Assembly: GCF_905404315.1 (NCBI RefSeq)
Contig: NC_066286.1
Span: 11,043,501-11,107,500 of the forward strand
Source: Leptidea sinapis
Lineage: Eukaryota > Arthropoda > Insecta > Lepidoptera > Pieridae
DNA: 64,000 nt
Reading direction: 5' to 3'
Shown: one piece after another, positions 1-10,300 of the stretch
How positions within the stretch are numbered: the stretch's first letter is position 1
Layout: each line of letters starts with the position of its first letter
Position numbers and translations under genes: made by a program
Notes under the pieces: generated by a model
The model's database searches: none
What the model was told of the DNA's origin: nothing
What the model saw: only the letters and a program-made list of their open reading frames with translations

Positions 1-529
1 AAATAGGTATCTAGTTTTTAAGGTTTTTCTCGATAGCTCATATGAACATAGAGAATTTACGGGAGCTATATGTTATCTCTACTCAAAACTATGTGACGAA
101 ACATATAAAGGTTGTCACAACTTTACAATGATCTTACTATCCGTTATAGGAGAAGAATTTAGTTTGTGGATCACCCATAGGTGATAGATCACCAGTATTC
201 ATGGTATCCTGTTGCGCGAAAGGAACAAAGCTGGCTCATTATTTCCTTAGCATTAGTACACTAGTAGATATATTGATCGATTCAATAAAGTGTTGTGGTT
301 AATATTTGATTTTCCTTCATACTTCATTCAATTATTATTACATACAGAATATAAGTGCTACACTTATCTATCTAATTCAAGAACTAATAACAAAGTTCCT
401 ATTAAGAACTAGCAATAAATTGATAAAAATACCCAGAAATGATAGAATGGCAACTTGATTCTCTTTGTGTCAGGAATTAATTCTAAATAATTTAAATAAA
501 AACAATAAAATAACACAAATTAAATTTGT
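1..529. other. AT-rich non-coding sequence, probably CPSF6 intron
   Basis: No exon-like, RNA-like or transposon-like signal was recognised. Because the first CPSF6 exon visible at 968 begins with a splice acceptor, this stretch is most simply the 3' part of an upstream intron. Confidence 0.5.
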
Positions 530-850
530 TTTCAAATTTTATCTGTGTATTAATCCTTGAAGTGAGGGTTATCACTTTAAAAATATAACAAATTGTTTAG
601 ATTTGCAAGAGCGACATCTCAAGTCAATTTCCTAATATGGAAATATTGGGGTTGAGCATGTTATCAACTGTAAAGTAGATCCTGTAGTTGAACTTGAAGT
701 CACAACCTGAGGATTGAACAAAGCATACAAGATTTTATGATGATACGTCACTCGAATGGTTAGCTCAGTTGGAAGAGCACTCGCACGGAACGCGAGAGGT
801 CGTGGGTTCGAGTCCGGCATCGTTCATGCAATTTTGTGTTCAAATTTAAT
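530..850 (+). repeat. tRNA-headed SINE-like repeat, copy 1
   Basis: A body at about 530-750 is followed by a tRNA-like segment at 754-826. The segment has a fully pairable 7-bp acceptor stem (with wobbles), a GCTC/GAGC D stem, a perfect 5-bp anticodon stem and a B-box-like GGTTCGAGTCC. The anticodon loop reads ACGGAAC, lacking the invariant U33, and the T stem has a mismatch, so it is not a good functional tRNA. The same body and tRNA-like head recur in inverted orientation at 6481-6835, including the phrases TTGGGGTTGAGCA and AGAGCGACATCTCAAGT. This shows a dispersed family. It lies in a CPSF6 intron. Confidence 0.7.
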
Positions 851-967
851 TTGGGAATTAATTCTTTAGTAGGTACTCAGTACGTGAACTACACAAGTCT
901 ACTGTGTACACAAGAGCCTAATGACCGCTGCCACATAATGTTATTTTTTATTCTTGATTGGTTCCAG

Positions 968-1061
968 CCTCCAGGTCAAGGCATGCCGCCGCCTCATCAC
1001 CAACTGCCGCCGCACCAGCAAGGTCCGCCCCGTGGCCCCGCTCCGTTACAGCAACACCCAG
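968..1061 (+). CDS. CPSF6: CPSF6 exon: proline-rich linker, part 1
   Basis: The exon reads PPGQGMPPPHHQ..., then further proline- and glutamine-rich sequence ending in QQHP, with one base left over (phase 1). It follows a T-rich tract and TTCCAG acceptor and ends before GTTAAC. This low-complexity linker follows the RRM in CPSF6 proteins. GC content is far above the flanking intron. A second in-frame-incompatible CAG occurs 7 bases downstream of the acceptor; the upstream one has the better pyrimidine tract. Assignment rests on phase continuity with the unmistakable downstream exons, since a proline-rich exon alone is not diagnostic. Confidence 0.78.
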
Positions 1062-1174
1062 GTTAACAACACGTCACATTATAATATTGACTCTGAACGT
1101 TCGAACAGGGATCTCATATTAACGGTTGCGTGACATAATAGAATACCCTTAATTGTGATTATTGAAGTGCATGA

Positions 1175-2275
1175 CCTGACGCCACTAAGGCTGAGACCTA
1201 CAGAGCGTACTTAGCCTTTGCTCAGACTAGCGCAACAAATAGGTCGTTATCGACGTTTATTGCTTGAATCTCAAGCCAGTGAACGCTGGAGTGCCCTAAG
1301 GCTGTGCTATCTCCCACACTGTTTCTTCTGCATATCAATATGTTGGACACCTCCGACATACATTGCTATGCAGACGACAGTACGGGCGATGCCGTATATA
1401 CGGGCCATGCAATTCTCTAGGGAAATCGTCGACCAGTGCCGAGAGAAAATTATGTCTTCTATCGAGTTCTCTCTTGAGAAGGTCGCGGAATGGAGTCAAT
1501 TAAACCTTGTCCAATTTAACCCCCAGAAGACTCAAGTTTGCGCGTTTACCCTTAAAAAACCCTAACATTAAAATTTGTTGTATCACCGTTCTTCGACAAT
1601 ACTTCCCTTACAGCCTCGCCTAGTATCGAAATACTGGGTCTCGAAATCTCGAGCGATTGTCAATTCCGCAGCCATTTGGAGGGCAAAGCCAAACTGGCTC
1701 CGAAGGAACTGGGCGTCATAAATAGAGCACGGCAATACTTCAAGCCGGCCCACATTCTAGCGCTGTGCAAACCGAAGCCATATAATATTGAGTATTGCGG
1801 TCATCTCTGGTCTGGCGCATCCCAGTATCAGCTTGATCCATTTAACCGCGTGTAACGCAGTGCAGCTTGAATTGTCGGAGACCTAGTGCTCTGAGCGGCT
1901 GGATCACTTGTCGTTGCGTAGAGGCATTGCTTCATTATGTGTCTTCATTTATCACTCCGAAGAGCTTTTTCACATGATTCCTGCCGCCGATTTCGACCTT
2001 CGCACAACACGCCACAAATTAGGATATCATCCCCACCTGGATGTGTGGCGATCCTCCACAGTGCGGTTTTCAAGGAGCTTTCTTTTACGTACTACAATGC
2101 TGTGGAATGAAGTTCCTTGTGCGGTGTTTCCGGGATGATACGACATGGGTACCTTCAAAAAAAGCGCGTATACCTGTGATTCCTTTCCGGTGTTGCAAGA
2201 GAATGCGGGCGGCGGTGATCACTTAACACCAGCTGACCAGTACGCTCGTTTGTACTCCTTTTCCATAAAAAAATA
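1175..2275 (+). mobile_element. Decayed non-LTR retrotransposon ORF2, family A, copy 1
   Basis: Frameshifted reverse-transcriptase and C-terminal sequence can be read in pieces. They include an NAGVP-type motif near 1270, CYADDSTGDA near 1365 (the YADD catalytic box), EILGLEIS near 1625, SHLEGKAKLAPKELGVINRARQ near 1670-1730, and VFPGRYDMGTFKK near 2125, then a stop and an A-rich end near 2270. It is inserted in a CPSF6 intron in the gene's own orientation. The same family recurs in the window at 22500-23225, 24405-24540, 24735-24845, 28140-28375, 34260-34730 and 58740-58875. The clade (Jockey/CR1 group) is inferred from motif style only. Confidence 0.8.
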
Positions 2276-2443
2276 ACAGCTTACTATTCTGTAAAGCAAA
2301 AAAGTTAATTAATGACAATTCGGATTTGGACTAATATAAAAATAAAAGTAAAATGAATTAAATGATTGAGTGAAGTGAAGGAATATTTTATAAGATAAAT
2401 CGTTAATATTGAATATAATTTATTGTATATAATAATTGTCCAG

Positions 2444-2551
2444 CAGTGGGTCCCGCGCCGCACGTGAACCCGGCCTTCTTCAACCAACAGCCGCCCGTGC
2501 AGAGCGCGCCCCCCGTGCAGCAACCTCCCGTGGCGCCCGTGCAGCACCCAG
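2444..2551 (+). CDS. CPSF6: CPSF6 exon: proline-rich linker with APHVNPAFF motif
   Basis: With the single base from the previous exon this reads AVGPAPHVNPAFFNQQPP..., followed by further proline/valine/glutamine-rich sequence ending in VQHP, and leaves one base (phase 1) before GTACCC. The PHVNPAFF motif is characteristic of CPSF6. The acceptor is a tandem CAGCAG (2441-2446), so two acceptors three bases apart are available; using the second drops the alanine codon. The exon lies 168 bases after the A-rich end of a LINE insertion. Confidence 0.88.
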
Positions 2552-2582
2552 GTACCCACACACTTGATAAATATAATATATG

Positions 2583-3020
2583 TTATCGTTCTTTTTATTG
2601 ACTTTAGTAAGGCATTTGATTTACTGATTTTATGAGACGCTGTACACTAAAATGGAAAAATGTGGGATACAGGGATCCCTCCTTGAGTGGTTTAAAGACT
2701 ACTATCGAAATAGGTTAGCACATGGTCAAAATCGAATGTACCTTTAGCGACAGTATAAGAACGACTAGAGGAACAGCTCAGGGTTCGATTCTTAGTCCCA
2801 CCGAATACTTAATGTGTAACTTATTCAAGGAAGGATCCGTGTATCAATTTGCAGATGACACATGTCTCTTTGCAGCAAACAAGGATGTCAAAGTGGCCGA
2901 ACAAATAATGCAAGCTAATTTTTATACCTTATGTAAATGGGCACATGATGTAGGGTTAGTTATAAATACTAATAAAACCAATGCATATACATGCTGCACA
3001 TAACAAATCGCATCATAAAG
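2583..3020 (+). mobile_element. Non-LTR reverse transcriptase fragment
   Basis: Pieces of an RT domain are visible: FIDFSKAFD near 2595, KMEKCGIQGSLLEWFKDY near 2650-2700, GTAQGSILSP near 2770-2800 and FADDTCLFAANKD near 2850-2890, ending near INTNKTN. A deletion removes sequence between SPTEYLM and the next block. Family A has a different sequence here, so this is another LINE lineage. It sits in the CPSF6 intron just after the preceding exon. Confidence 0.8.
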
Positions 3021-4224
3021 CTTCTCTCACATCTGCCTACATGACCACATAGTCAATTGTCACTGTCCGCCAATCGAAATGGTTAGTGAACATTATAGAT
3101 ACCAGTAATACAAAATCACTGTCTAATTTTTTCATTATTTCTATTGTTTTTCTTTGTTTTTATTTTGCTTTGTCTCCTTTGCTATTTATTTAAGTCATGT
3201 TTATACTATGTAAAATTTCGACTTGAACTGGATATTCTTAGAACGATAATTATTTAATATTAAAATATTTTAAGTTTAGAATAAGTGAACTCGCTATTCC
3301 TCACATAAACACTAAGTTTCATGAGGATGGCTTAAATTGTGTAGAAGTTTTGTTTCTAGTATATTTTGAACAATAATAATATAAAAAAATATTTACTTCG
3401 GCTTAATCAGATTTTAACTAAACATTCTTAATGGTACATTACTTATATTTTTCTTTATATACTGTATAAGTCTTTGTGTTAAATATAAGTACCCAATGAA
3501 AATGATTCTCATTTATGTTATGGTGCACACAATGTAATTGACTCTTACACTGTAACTATTCTTGTGTTATATTTTAAGTTTAGGAGTGTAGTGTATGTGT
3601 TGGTGTAGCACCTTTATATTTAAACACCTTTTAATAATATTTATTAATATATATATAATTATTCTGTTTTAGGTCATAACGGAAAGATTATATAAAACGT
3701 ATGTCTTAATTTTGGTGTGTAATTTTCATAGAAGCAACCCACTCCAGTTTTGCATTGATAGTAGTAAAACATCAGTGTCGCATCAGTGTGTTGCGTAGAG
3801 CATGTGGATTAAATTTCAATAAAAAACTGGACTCTTATGAAGAAACTTGGCCTTGTTTAAATTTGAAAATAATAATTTAATTATTAGACAATGGAAAGCG
3901 TTGGATTCGCCGGTGTCTACAGTCTTAAAGGTCACCGATCTAATGAGATGATTTAGCAAAGAATATAAACAGAAAAAACCCCAAAAATAAATTAGTGAAT
4001 AATTGAGCAAAAAATTAAAAAAAATATAATAAAAATTAAAAATGTTTTAAATATAGAAGTGGCTCCGTAATTTTTATCAAAAATTTAAACTTATTCAAAG
4101 GCATGTGTCCGGATCTCAGTCTGTGAGCAATAACAATCAACCTCATTTTAATCTTTATATTAAAAAACCACGGTATATGAGGAGGATTTGTCAAATTAAA
4201 ATAGACGTGTATTGTTGTGTGTAG
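3021..4224. other. CPSF6 intron, no recognised feature
   Basis: AT-rich intron sequence. Only chance open frames are present. The splice acceptor GTGTGTAG ends at 4224. Confidence 0.6.
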
Positions 4225-4325
4225 GTCCAGGTGCACCCTACGGACACCCGGGGCACGCTGCTCCGCCGCCGGCGCAGGGGCCGCCGCCACCCGGGCCGAG
4301 GGGACCCTATGGTAGACCACCGCAG
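4225..4325 (+). CDS. CPSF6: CPSF6 exon: proline-rich linker, part 3
   Basis: Completing the split glycine codon, the exon reads GPGAPYGHPGHAAPPPAQ, then a PPPPGPRGPYGRPPQ run, ending in phase 0 at a GTATGT donor. The GPRGPYGRPP string resembles the DPYGRPPPYD stretch in vertebrate CPSF6 just before the SEAEFEE block. The 101-base length fits a phase 1 entry and phase 0 exit, matching both neighbours. Confidence 0.88.
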
Positions 4326-5102
4326 GTATGTGACGTAATTATAATTATGCTTTTCAATGTACCCTGAAAATAATGTGAATTAAGTTAAGTGATTAGTTCA
4401 TTTCATTCGTTGTTTTAGTTTCCACTTATTATTACTATTTTCTTGACAAAATACAAAAATTATAAAGGTTAAAAACATCATAATATCATAAACTTTCGTT
4501 TTTAACCTCAACGAAGTCTAATAAATCTTTAAGAGTAGTGAAAGCCTTTGAAAATGATAAAAAGTAAAAAAAATAATAGTAGCATGAAACCCATTGGAAA
4601 CCGAATAGAATATGACAAAAATGAAAGGAAGAAAAATACGGGCGATCTGAGGTCGGGAAAAAAAACCCTTTTTTTCAATGGAAATATCGCCCGTCAAAAT
4701 ATCAGCTTTTTTTTTTAAAAATTGGTCTGTTTTGTGTTGGTCAAAATCTCTTCTTTCTGATAGTGTAAAAAAAATTATATTGCAATGGTAAATATTTGGA
4801 AAATTTAAGCCCATCAAAAGGCATTTCATACATAATTCATACATGTACAGCAATAATATGGATTACAATAATAATCAAATCTATTTATAAATGTAAAAAA
4901 GATAATGATGTAGTGTTATGCTATCCATTTTTTTTCATTATTGACACTGGTTTATCTGGGCAACTAGTAATTGTACAGATAATATTAGTCTTTAATTCAT
5001 TGATATATTGACAAAATTAAAATATACAAAAATCGTGATTAAAATTCCTTTGCCACTATATATAGTCAGATTTAGTTTGAAAGTGTTCCATCATAACATC
5101 AG
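4326..5102. other. CPSF6 intron, no gene
   Basis: AT-rich. One short inverted repeat is seen at about 4638-4692 (ACGGGCGAT ... ATCGCCCGT, with an internal A-run/T-run pairing). Nothing else was recognised. Confidence 0.5.
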
Positions 5103-5312
5103 TCGTACGAGGCGCGGCCGGCGCTGGCCCCGCACGCGCCGCTCGCGCCGCTGGCCGCCATCAGCGAGGCCGAGTTCGAGGAGGTCATGGGCCGCAACCG
5201 CACCGTGTCCTCCAGCGCCATCGCGCGGGCCGTGAGCGACGCGGCCGCCGGCGAGTACGCGTCCGCCATCGAGACGCTGGTCACCGCCATCTCGCTCATC
5301 AAGCAGAGCAAG
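5103..5312 (+). CDS. CPSF6: CPSF6 exon: conserved SEAEFEEVM / ETLVTAISLIKQSK block
   Basis: This 70-codon phase 0/0 exon is the diagnostic exon of the gene. It encodes SYEARPALAPHAP..., then ISEAEFEEVMGRNRTVSSSA, IARAVSDAAAGEYASAIETL and VTAISLIKQSK. This block is nearly invariant in CPSF6/CPSF7-type proteins and precedes the RS-like tail. It is very GC-rich compared with both introns. Acceptor is ATCAG, donor is GTCAGA. Open frames on the opposite strand across it are shadows produced by the GC-rich codon usage. Confidence 0.96.
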
Positions 5313-6480
5313 GTCAGACCCTGTTGACATCTAAGAGAAAAGTTTTATACAGGACGGAATGCATACATAAATGAAGATACAAGTCATACTGGTCCACAGA
5401 ACTATAGTCAAATTAATTATTAAATTATCAACGTAAAATTTTCAAAGAAAATAAATATCAAATTGAACTAGAAAAAAGAAAACAGTCGACAACGTGGCAC
5501 ACGAGCGCCGAATCGGTTGTTATTTCTCTTCTCGTAAACAAGCTCTTAACAATTAGCGAAGAAATAAAAATTGATTTAAACTTTTCACTTGAACTTTAAG
5601 ATAATAAAATGAATAAATACAGTCAATCACTTAAAACAATCGCGACCTGCGTAAGGCACCTACTAGATTCACGGACACTCTGACAGGTCGAATATATATA
5701 AATACACACCTCCCAGTTGTACGCTAGCTTCCTAGCGTAAAACTAATAACTAATGATGAAATATGATTAATTAATGGTGAATACTGAATCAATCAACTAA
5801 AATGGCGAAAAAAATAAAGGCGTAAAAAGGGCATACCGCGCAATTCTAGTTTATCGATACTTTATTTACAATTAACTACAACCTAAACTAGGCATTAAAA
5901 ACGAGTATTTTTGTGTTATTCGAATAATATTTTTAACAAGTAATAAATAGATAAGCTTTGTAAAGAAATAGTTTATTTTTGTAAGTTCAATATTTACGAA
6001 ACCACTGTTTTTTGAGTGATTTCCTAAGCAGTAAACAAGTTTTTATAAGGTTGCTTTTAAATTACAAACAAGTAATAAATTATTATTGTTTAGTTCTTAC
6101 TTATTCACAATCATTATCTCTAAACTACTTCATAATTTATAAAATTTACGATGCTGTTTAGTTTTAAATACCTAAGGGTGTAGTATTTTTAAAACAATCA
6201 TTACACAACAAATTCAAAATAAACTTATCGATTACAACTCCCTGTAAAGAAAGCTAATTATCGATAGAAGATGTTCTTACCCTACGCCGTACGAAGTTCG
6301 ACCTTGCCTTTGAATAGCGCCGCCGTCAAAGAGATACCGACGGCACGTGTATTTTAAAGCCTAAACACATGGTCAGATTTGGTACGGCCGGACCATAGGA
6401 CGGTCAGGTGGGCGTGGATACCTCGCACCAAGTGGTCCGCCGTCGTACTCAGTACGGTCCGGACGGTAATAATAATAATT
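5313..6480. other. CPSF6 intron, no recognised gene
   Basis: AT-rich intron. A GC-richer patch at 6290-6470 contains a TACGGCCGGACC / GGTCCGGACGG near-inverted pair but no coding signal was found. Confidence 0.5.
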
Positions 6481-6835
6481 TTACACAAATAAAATTTGAA
6501 ATTCAAATTTTATGAACGATGCGGAAATCGTACCCACGACCTCTGGCGTTCCGTGCCAGTGATCTAACCAACTGAGCCAACCGTTTGAGTGACGTCATAA
6601 AATCTTGTATGCTTTGTTCAACTCTCAGGTTGTGGCTTCATCTACTTACTTTACAGTTGATATCCTGCTCAACCCCAATATGTGCATATTAGGCTTTTTA
6701 CTTGAGATGTCGCTCTTGTAAATGTAAACAATTTGTTATGTGTTTAAAATGATAATCCTCACTCGAACCCACGACCTCTGCCATTCCGTCCCAGTGCTCT
6801 AACCAACTTTTGCACGGCAAACCGGCAACGCCGCC
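6481..6835 (-). repeat. tRNA-headed SINE-like repeat, copy 2 (two tRNA-like heads)
   Basis: This is the inverted counterpart of the repeat at 530-850. On the minus strand it shows a tRNA-like head (about 6766-6825), a body with AGAGCGACATCTCAAGT and TTGGGGTTGAGCA, and a second tRNA-like head at 6514-6586 followed by an AAATTTGAATTTCAAATTT tail. Both heads share the GTGGGT(T/A)CGA B-box-like string and the GGGACGGAA / GGCACGGAACGCC anticodon-arm region. The head-body-head arrangement suggests a dimeric or tandem unit. Confidence 0.7.
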
Positions 6836-7132
6836 TTATGATATTGAAATATTCAAGTTCATTGACTCGTTGACCCGGTTACTTATTCTACAGTACGTTT
6901 AAATCAGCTCAAAAAGAAAAGTCTACGTTTGTAAAACCAATGTAAGGATTTTGTTAATTGTTGGTATATCGTCAGCAAATATGCTAACAAGTATGTACCT
7001 ACATTTATTTCATATATGCTTGTTCCACACTGTACATGTAAAGATTATTAAGTATACTTATAACTCTAAATTTAACGAGTAATTAAAATAAATACATAAA
7101 AAAAATTCACACTGATTTAATATGATGTTCAG

Positions 7133-7350
7133 GTGGCTCACGACGACCGCTGCAAGATCCTGATATCGTCACTCCAAGACACGCTGCACGGCGTAGAGAC
7201 CAAGTCGTACGGCGGCGAACGGCGCCGCTCGCGTTCGCGGGACAGAGACACGCGCCCGCACCACCGCGCCTCGCGCCGCCGAGACCGCTCCACCAGCCGG
7301 TACCGCGAGCGGTCGCGCGAGAGGGACCGCGAGCGGGACGAGCGCGACCG
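7133..7350 (+). CDS. CPSF6: CPSF6 exon: DDRCKILISSLQD block and start of RS/RD tail
   Basis: The exon opens in phase 0 with VAHDDRCKILISSLQDTLHG and VETKSYGG, which continue the conserved block, then enters an arginine-rich tail (RRRSRSRDRDTRPHHRASRR, RDRSTSRYRERSRERDRERD). It ends two bases into an arginine codon at a GTGAGT donor (7351). The arginine/serine/aspartate/glutamate tail is the CPSF6 RS-like domain used in nuclear import and contacts with splicing and 3'-processing factors. Bases 7239-7350 are the source of the tandem array that follows directly. Confidence 0.95.
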
Positions 7351-10300
7351 GTGAGTGACGACCTGTGTGGTACTGGCATCGGGACAGGGACGCGCGCCCG
7401 CCCCACCGCGCCTCGCGCCGCCGAGACCGCTCCACCAGCCGGTACCGCGACCGGTGAGTGACGACCTGTGTGGTACTGGCATCGGGACAGGGACGCGCGC
7501 CCGCCCCACCGCGCCTCGCGCCGCCGAGACCGCTCCACCAGCCGGTACCGCGACCGGTGAGTGACGACCTGTGTGGTACTGGCATCGGGACAGGGACGCG
7601 CGCCCGCCCCACCGCGCCTCGCGCCGCCGAGACCGCTCCACCAGCCGGTACCGCGAGCGGTCGCGCGAGAGGGACCGCGAGCGGGACGAGCGCGACCGGT
7701 GAGTGACGACCTGTGTGGTACTGGCATCGGGACAGGGACGCGCGCCCGCCCCACCGCGCCTCGCGCCGCCGAGACCGCTCCCCCAGCCGGTACCGCGACC
7801 GGTGAGTGACGACCTGTGTGGTACTGGCATCGGGACAGGGACGCGCGCCCGCCCCACCGCGCCTCGCGCCGCCGAGACCGCTCCACCAGCCGGTACCGCG
7901 AGCGGTGAGTGACGACCTGTGTGGTACTGGCATCGGGACAGGGACGCGCGCCCGCCCCACCGCGCCTCGCGCCGCCGAGACCGCTCCACCAGCCGGTACC
8001 GCGAGCGGGACGAGCGCGACCGGTGAGTGACGACCTGTGTGGTACTGGCATCGGGACAGGGACGCGCGCCCGCCCCACCGCGCCTCGCGCCGCCGAGACC
8101 GCTCCACCAGCCGGTACCGCGACCGGTGAGTGACGACCTGTGTGGTACTGGCATCGGGACAGGGACGCGCGCCCGCCCCACCGCGCCTCGCGCCGCCGAG
8201 ACCGCTCCACCAGCCGGTACCGCGACCGGTGAGTGACGACCTGTGTGGTACTGGCATCGGGACAGGGACGCGCGCCCGCCCCACCGCGCCTCGCGCCGCC
8301 GAGACCGCTCCACCAGCCGGTACCGCGAGCGGGACGAGCGCGACCGGTGAGTGACGACCTGTGTGGTACTGGCATCGGGACAGGGACGCGCGCCCGCCCC
8401 ACCGCGCCTCGCGCCGCCGAGACCGCTCCACCAGCCGGTACCGCGAGCGGGACGAGCGCGACCGGTGAGTGACGACCTGTGTGGTACTGGCATCGGGACA
8501 GGGACGCGCGCCCGCCCCACCGCGCCTCGCGCCGCCGAGACCGCTCCACCAGCCGGTACCGCGAGCGGGACGAGCGCGACCGGTGAGTGACGACCTGTGT
8601 GGTACTGGCATCGGGACAGGGACGCGCGCCCGCCCCACCGCGCCTCGCGCCGCCGAGACCGCTCCACCAGCCGGTACCGCGAGCGGTGAGTGACGACCTG
8701 TGTGGTACTGGCATCGGGACAGGGACGCGCGCCCGCCCCACCGCGCCTCGCGCCGCCGAGACCGCTCCACCAGCCGGTACCGCGAGCGGGACGAGCGCGA
8801 CCGGTGAGTGACGACCTGTGTGGTACTGGCATCGGGACAGGGACGCGCGCCCGCCCCACCGCGCCTCGCGCCGCCGAGACCGCTCCACCAGCCGGTACCG
8901 CGAGCGGGACGAGCGCGACCGGTGAGTGACGACCTGTGTGGTACTGGCATCGGGACAGGGACGCGCGCCCGCCCCACCGCGCCTCGCGCCGCCGAGACCG
9001 CTCCACCAGCCGGTACCGCGACCGGTGAGTGACGACCTGTGTGGTACTGGCATCGGGACAGGGACGCGCGCCCGCCCCACCGCGCCTCGCGCCGCCGAGA
9101 CCGCTCCACCAGCCGGTACCGCGAGCGGTGAGTGACGACCTGTGTGGTACTGGCATCGGGACAGGGACGCGCGCCCGCCCCACCGCGCCTCGCGCCGCCG
9201 AGACCGCTCCACCAGCCGGTACCGCGAGCGGTGAGTGACGACCTGTGTGGTACTGGCATCGGGACAGGGACGCGCGCCCGCCCCACCGCGCCTCGCGCCG
9301 CCGAGACCGCTCCACCAGCCGGTACCGCGACCGGTGAGTGACGACCTGTGTGGTACTGGCATCGGGACAGGGACGCGCGCCCGCCCCACCGCGCCTCGCG
9401 CCGCCGAGACCGCTCCACCAGCCGGTACCGCGAGCGGGACGAGCGCGACCGGTGAGTGACGACCTGTGTGGTACTGGCATCGGGACAGGGACGCGCGCCC
9501 GCCCCACCGCGCCTCGCGCCGCCGAGACCGCTCCACCAGCCGGTACCGCGACCGGTGAGTGACGACCTGTGTGGTACTGGCATCGGGACAGGGACGCGCG
9601 CCCGCCCCACCGCGCCTCGCGCCGCCGAGACCGCTCCACCAGCCGGTACCGCGACCGGTGAGTGACGACCTGTGTGGTACTGGCATCGGGACAGGGACGC
9701 GCGCCCGCCCCACCGCGCCTCGCGCCGCCGAGACCGCTCCACCAGCCGGTACCGCGAGCGGTGAGTGACGACCTGTGTGGTACTGGCATCGGGACAGGGA
9801 CGCGCGCCCGCCCCACCGCGCCTCGCGCCGCCGAGATCGCTCCACCAGCCGGTACCGCGACCGGTGAGTGACGACCTGTGTGGTACTGGCATCGGGACAG
9901 GGACGCGCGCCCGCCCCACCGCGCCTCGCGCCGCCGAGACCGCTCCACCAGCCGGTTCCGCGAGCGGGACGAGCGCGACCGGTGAGTGACGACCTGTGTG
10001 GTACTGGCATCGGGACAGGGACGCGCGCCCGCCCCACCGCGCCTCGCGCCGCCGAGACCGCTCCACCAGCCGGTTCCGCGAGCGGGACGAGCGCGACCGG
10101 TGAGTGACGACCTGTGTGGTACTGGCATCGGGACAGGGACGCGCGCCCGCCCCACCGCGCCTCGCGCCGCCGAGACCGCTCCACCAGCCGGTACCGCGAG
10201 CGGTGAGTGACGACCTGTGTGGTACTGGCATCGGGACAGGGACGCGCGCCCGCCCCACCGCGCCTCGCGCCGCCGAGACCGCTCCACCAGCCGGTACCGC

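Noticed and set aside
754..826. Functional tRNA gene
   Set aside because: The cloverleaf is good, but the anticodon loop lacks U33 and the T stem has a mismatch. The segment is attached to a dispersed repeat body that recurs at 6481-6835, so it is a SINE head.
5091..5330. Minus-strand genes over the CPSF6 block
   Set aside because: Two overlapping open frames opposite a strongly conserved coding exon with proper splice sites. They are GC-driven shadows.
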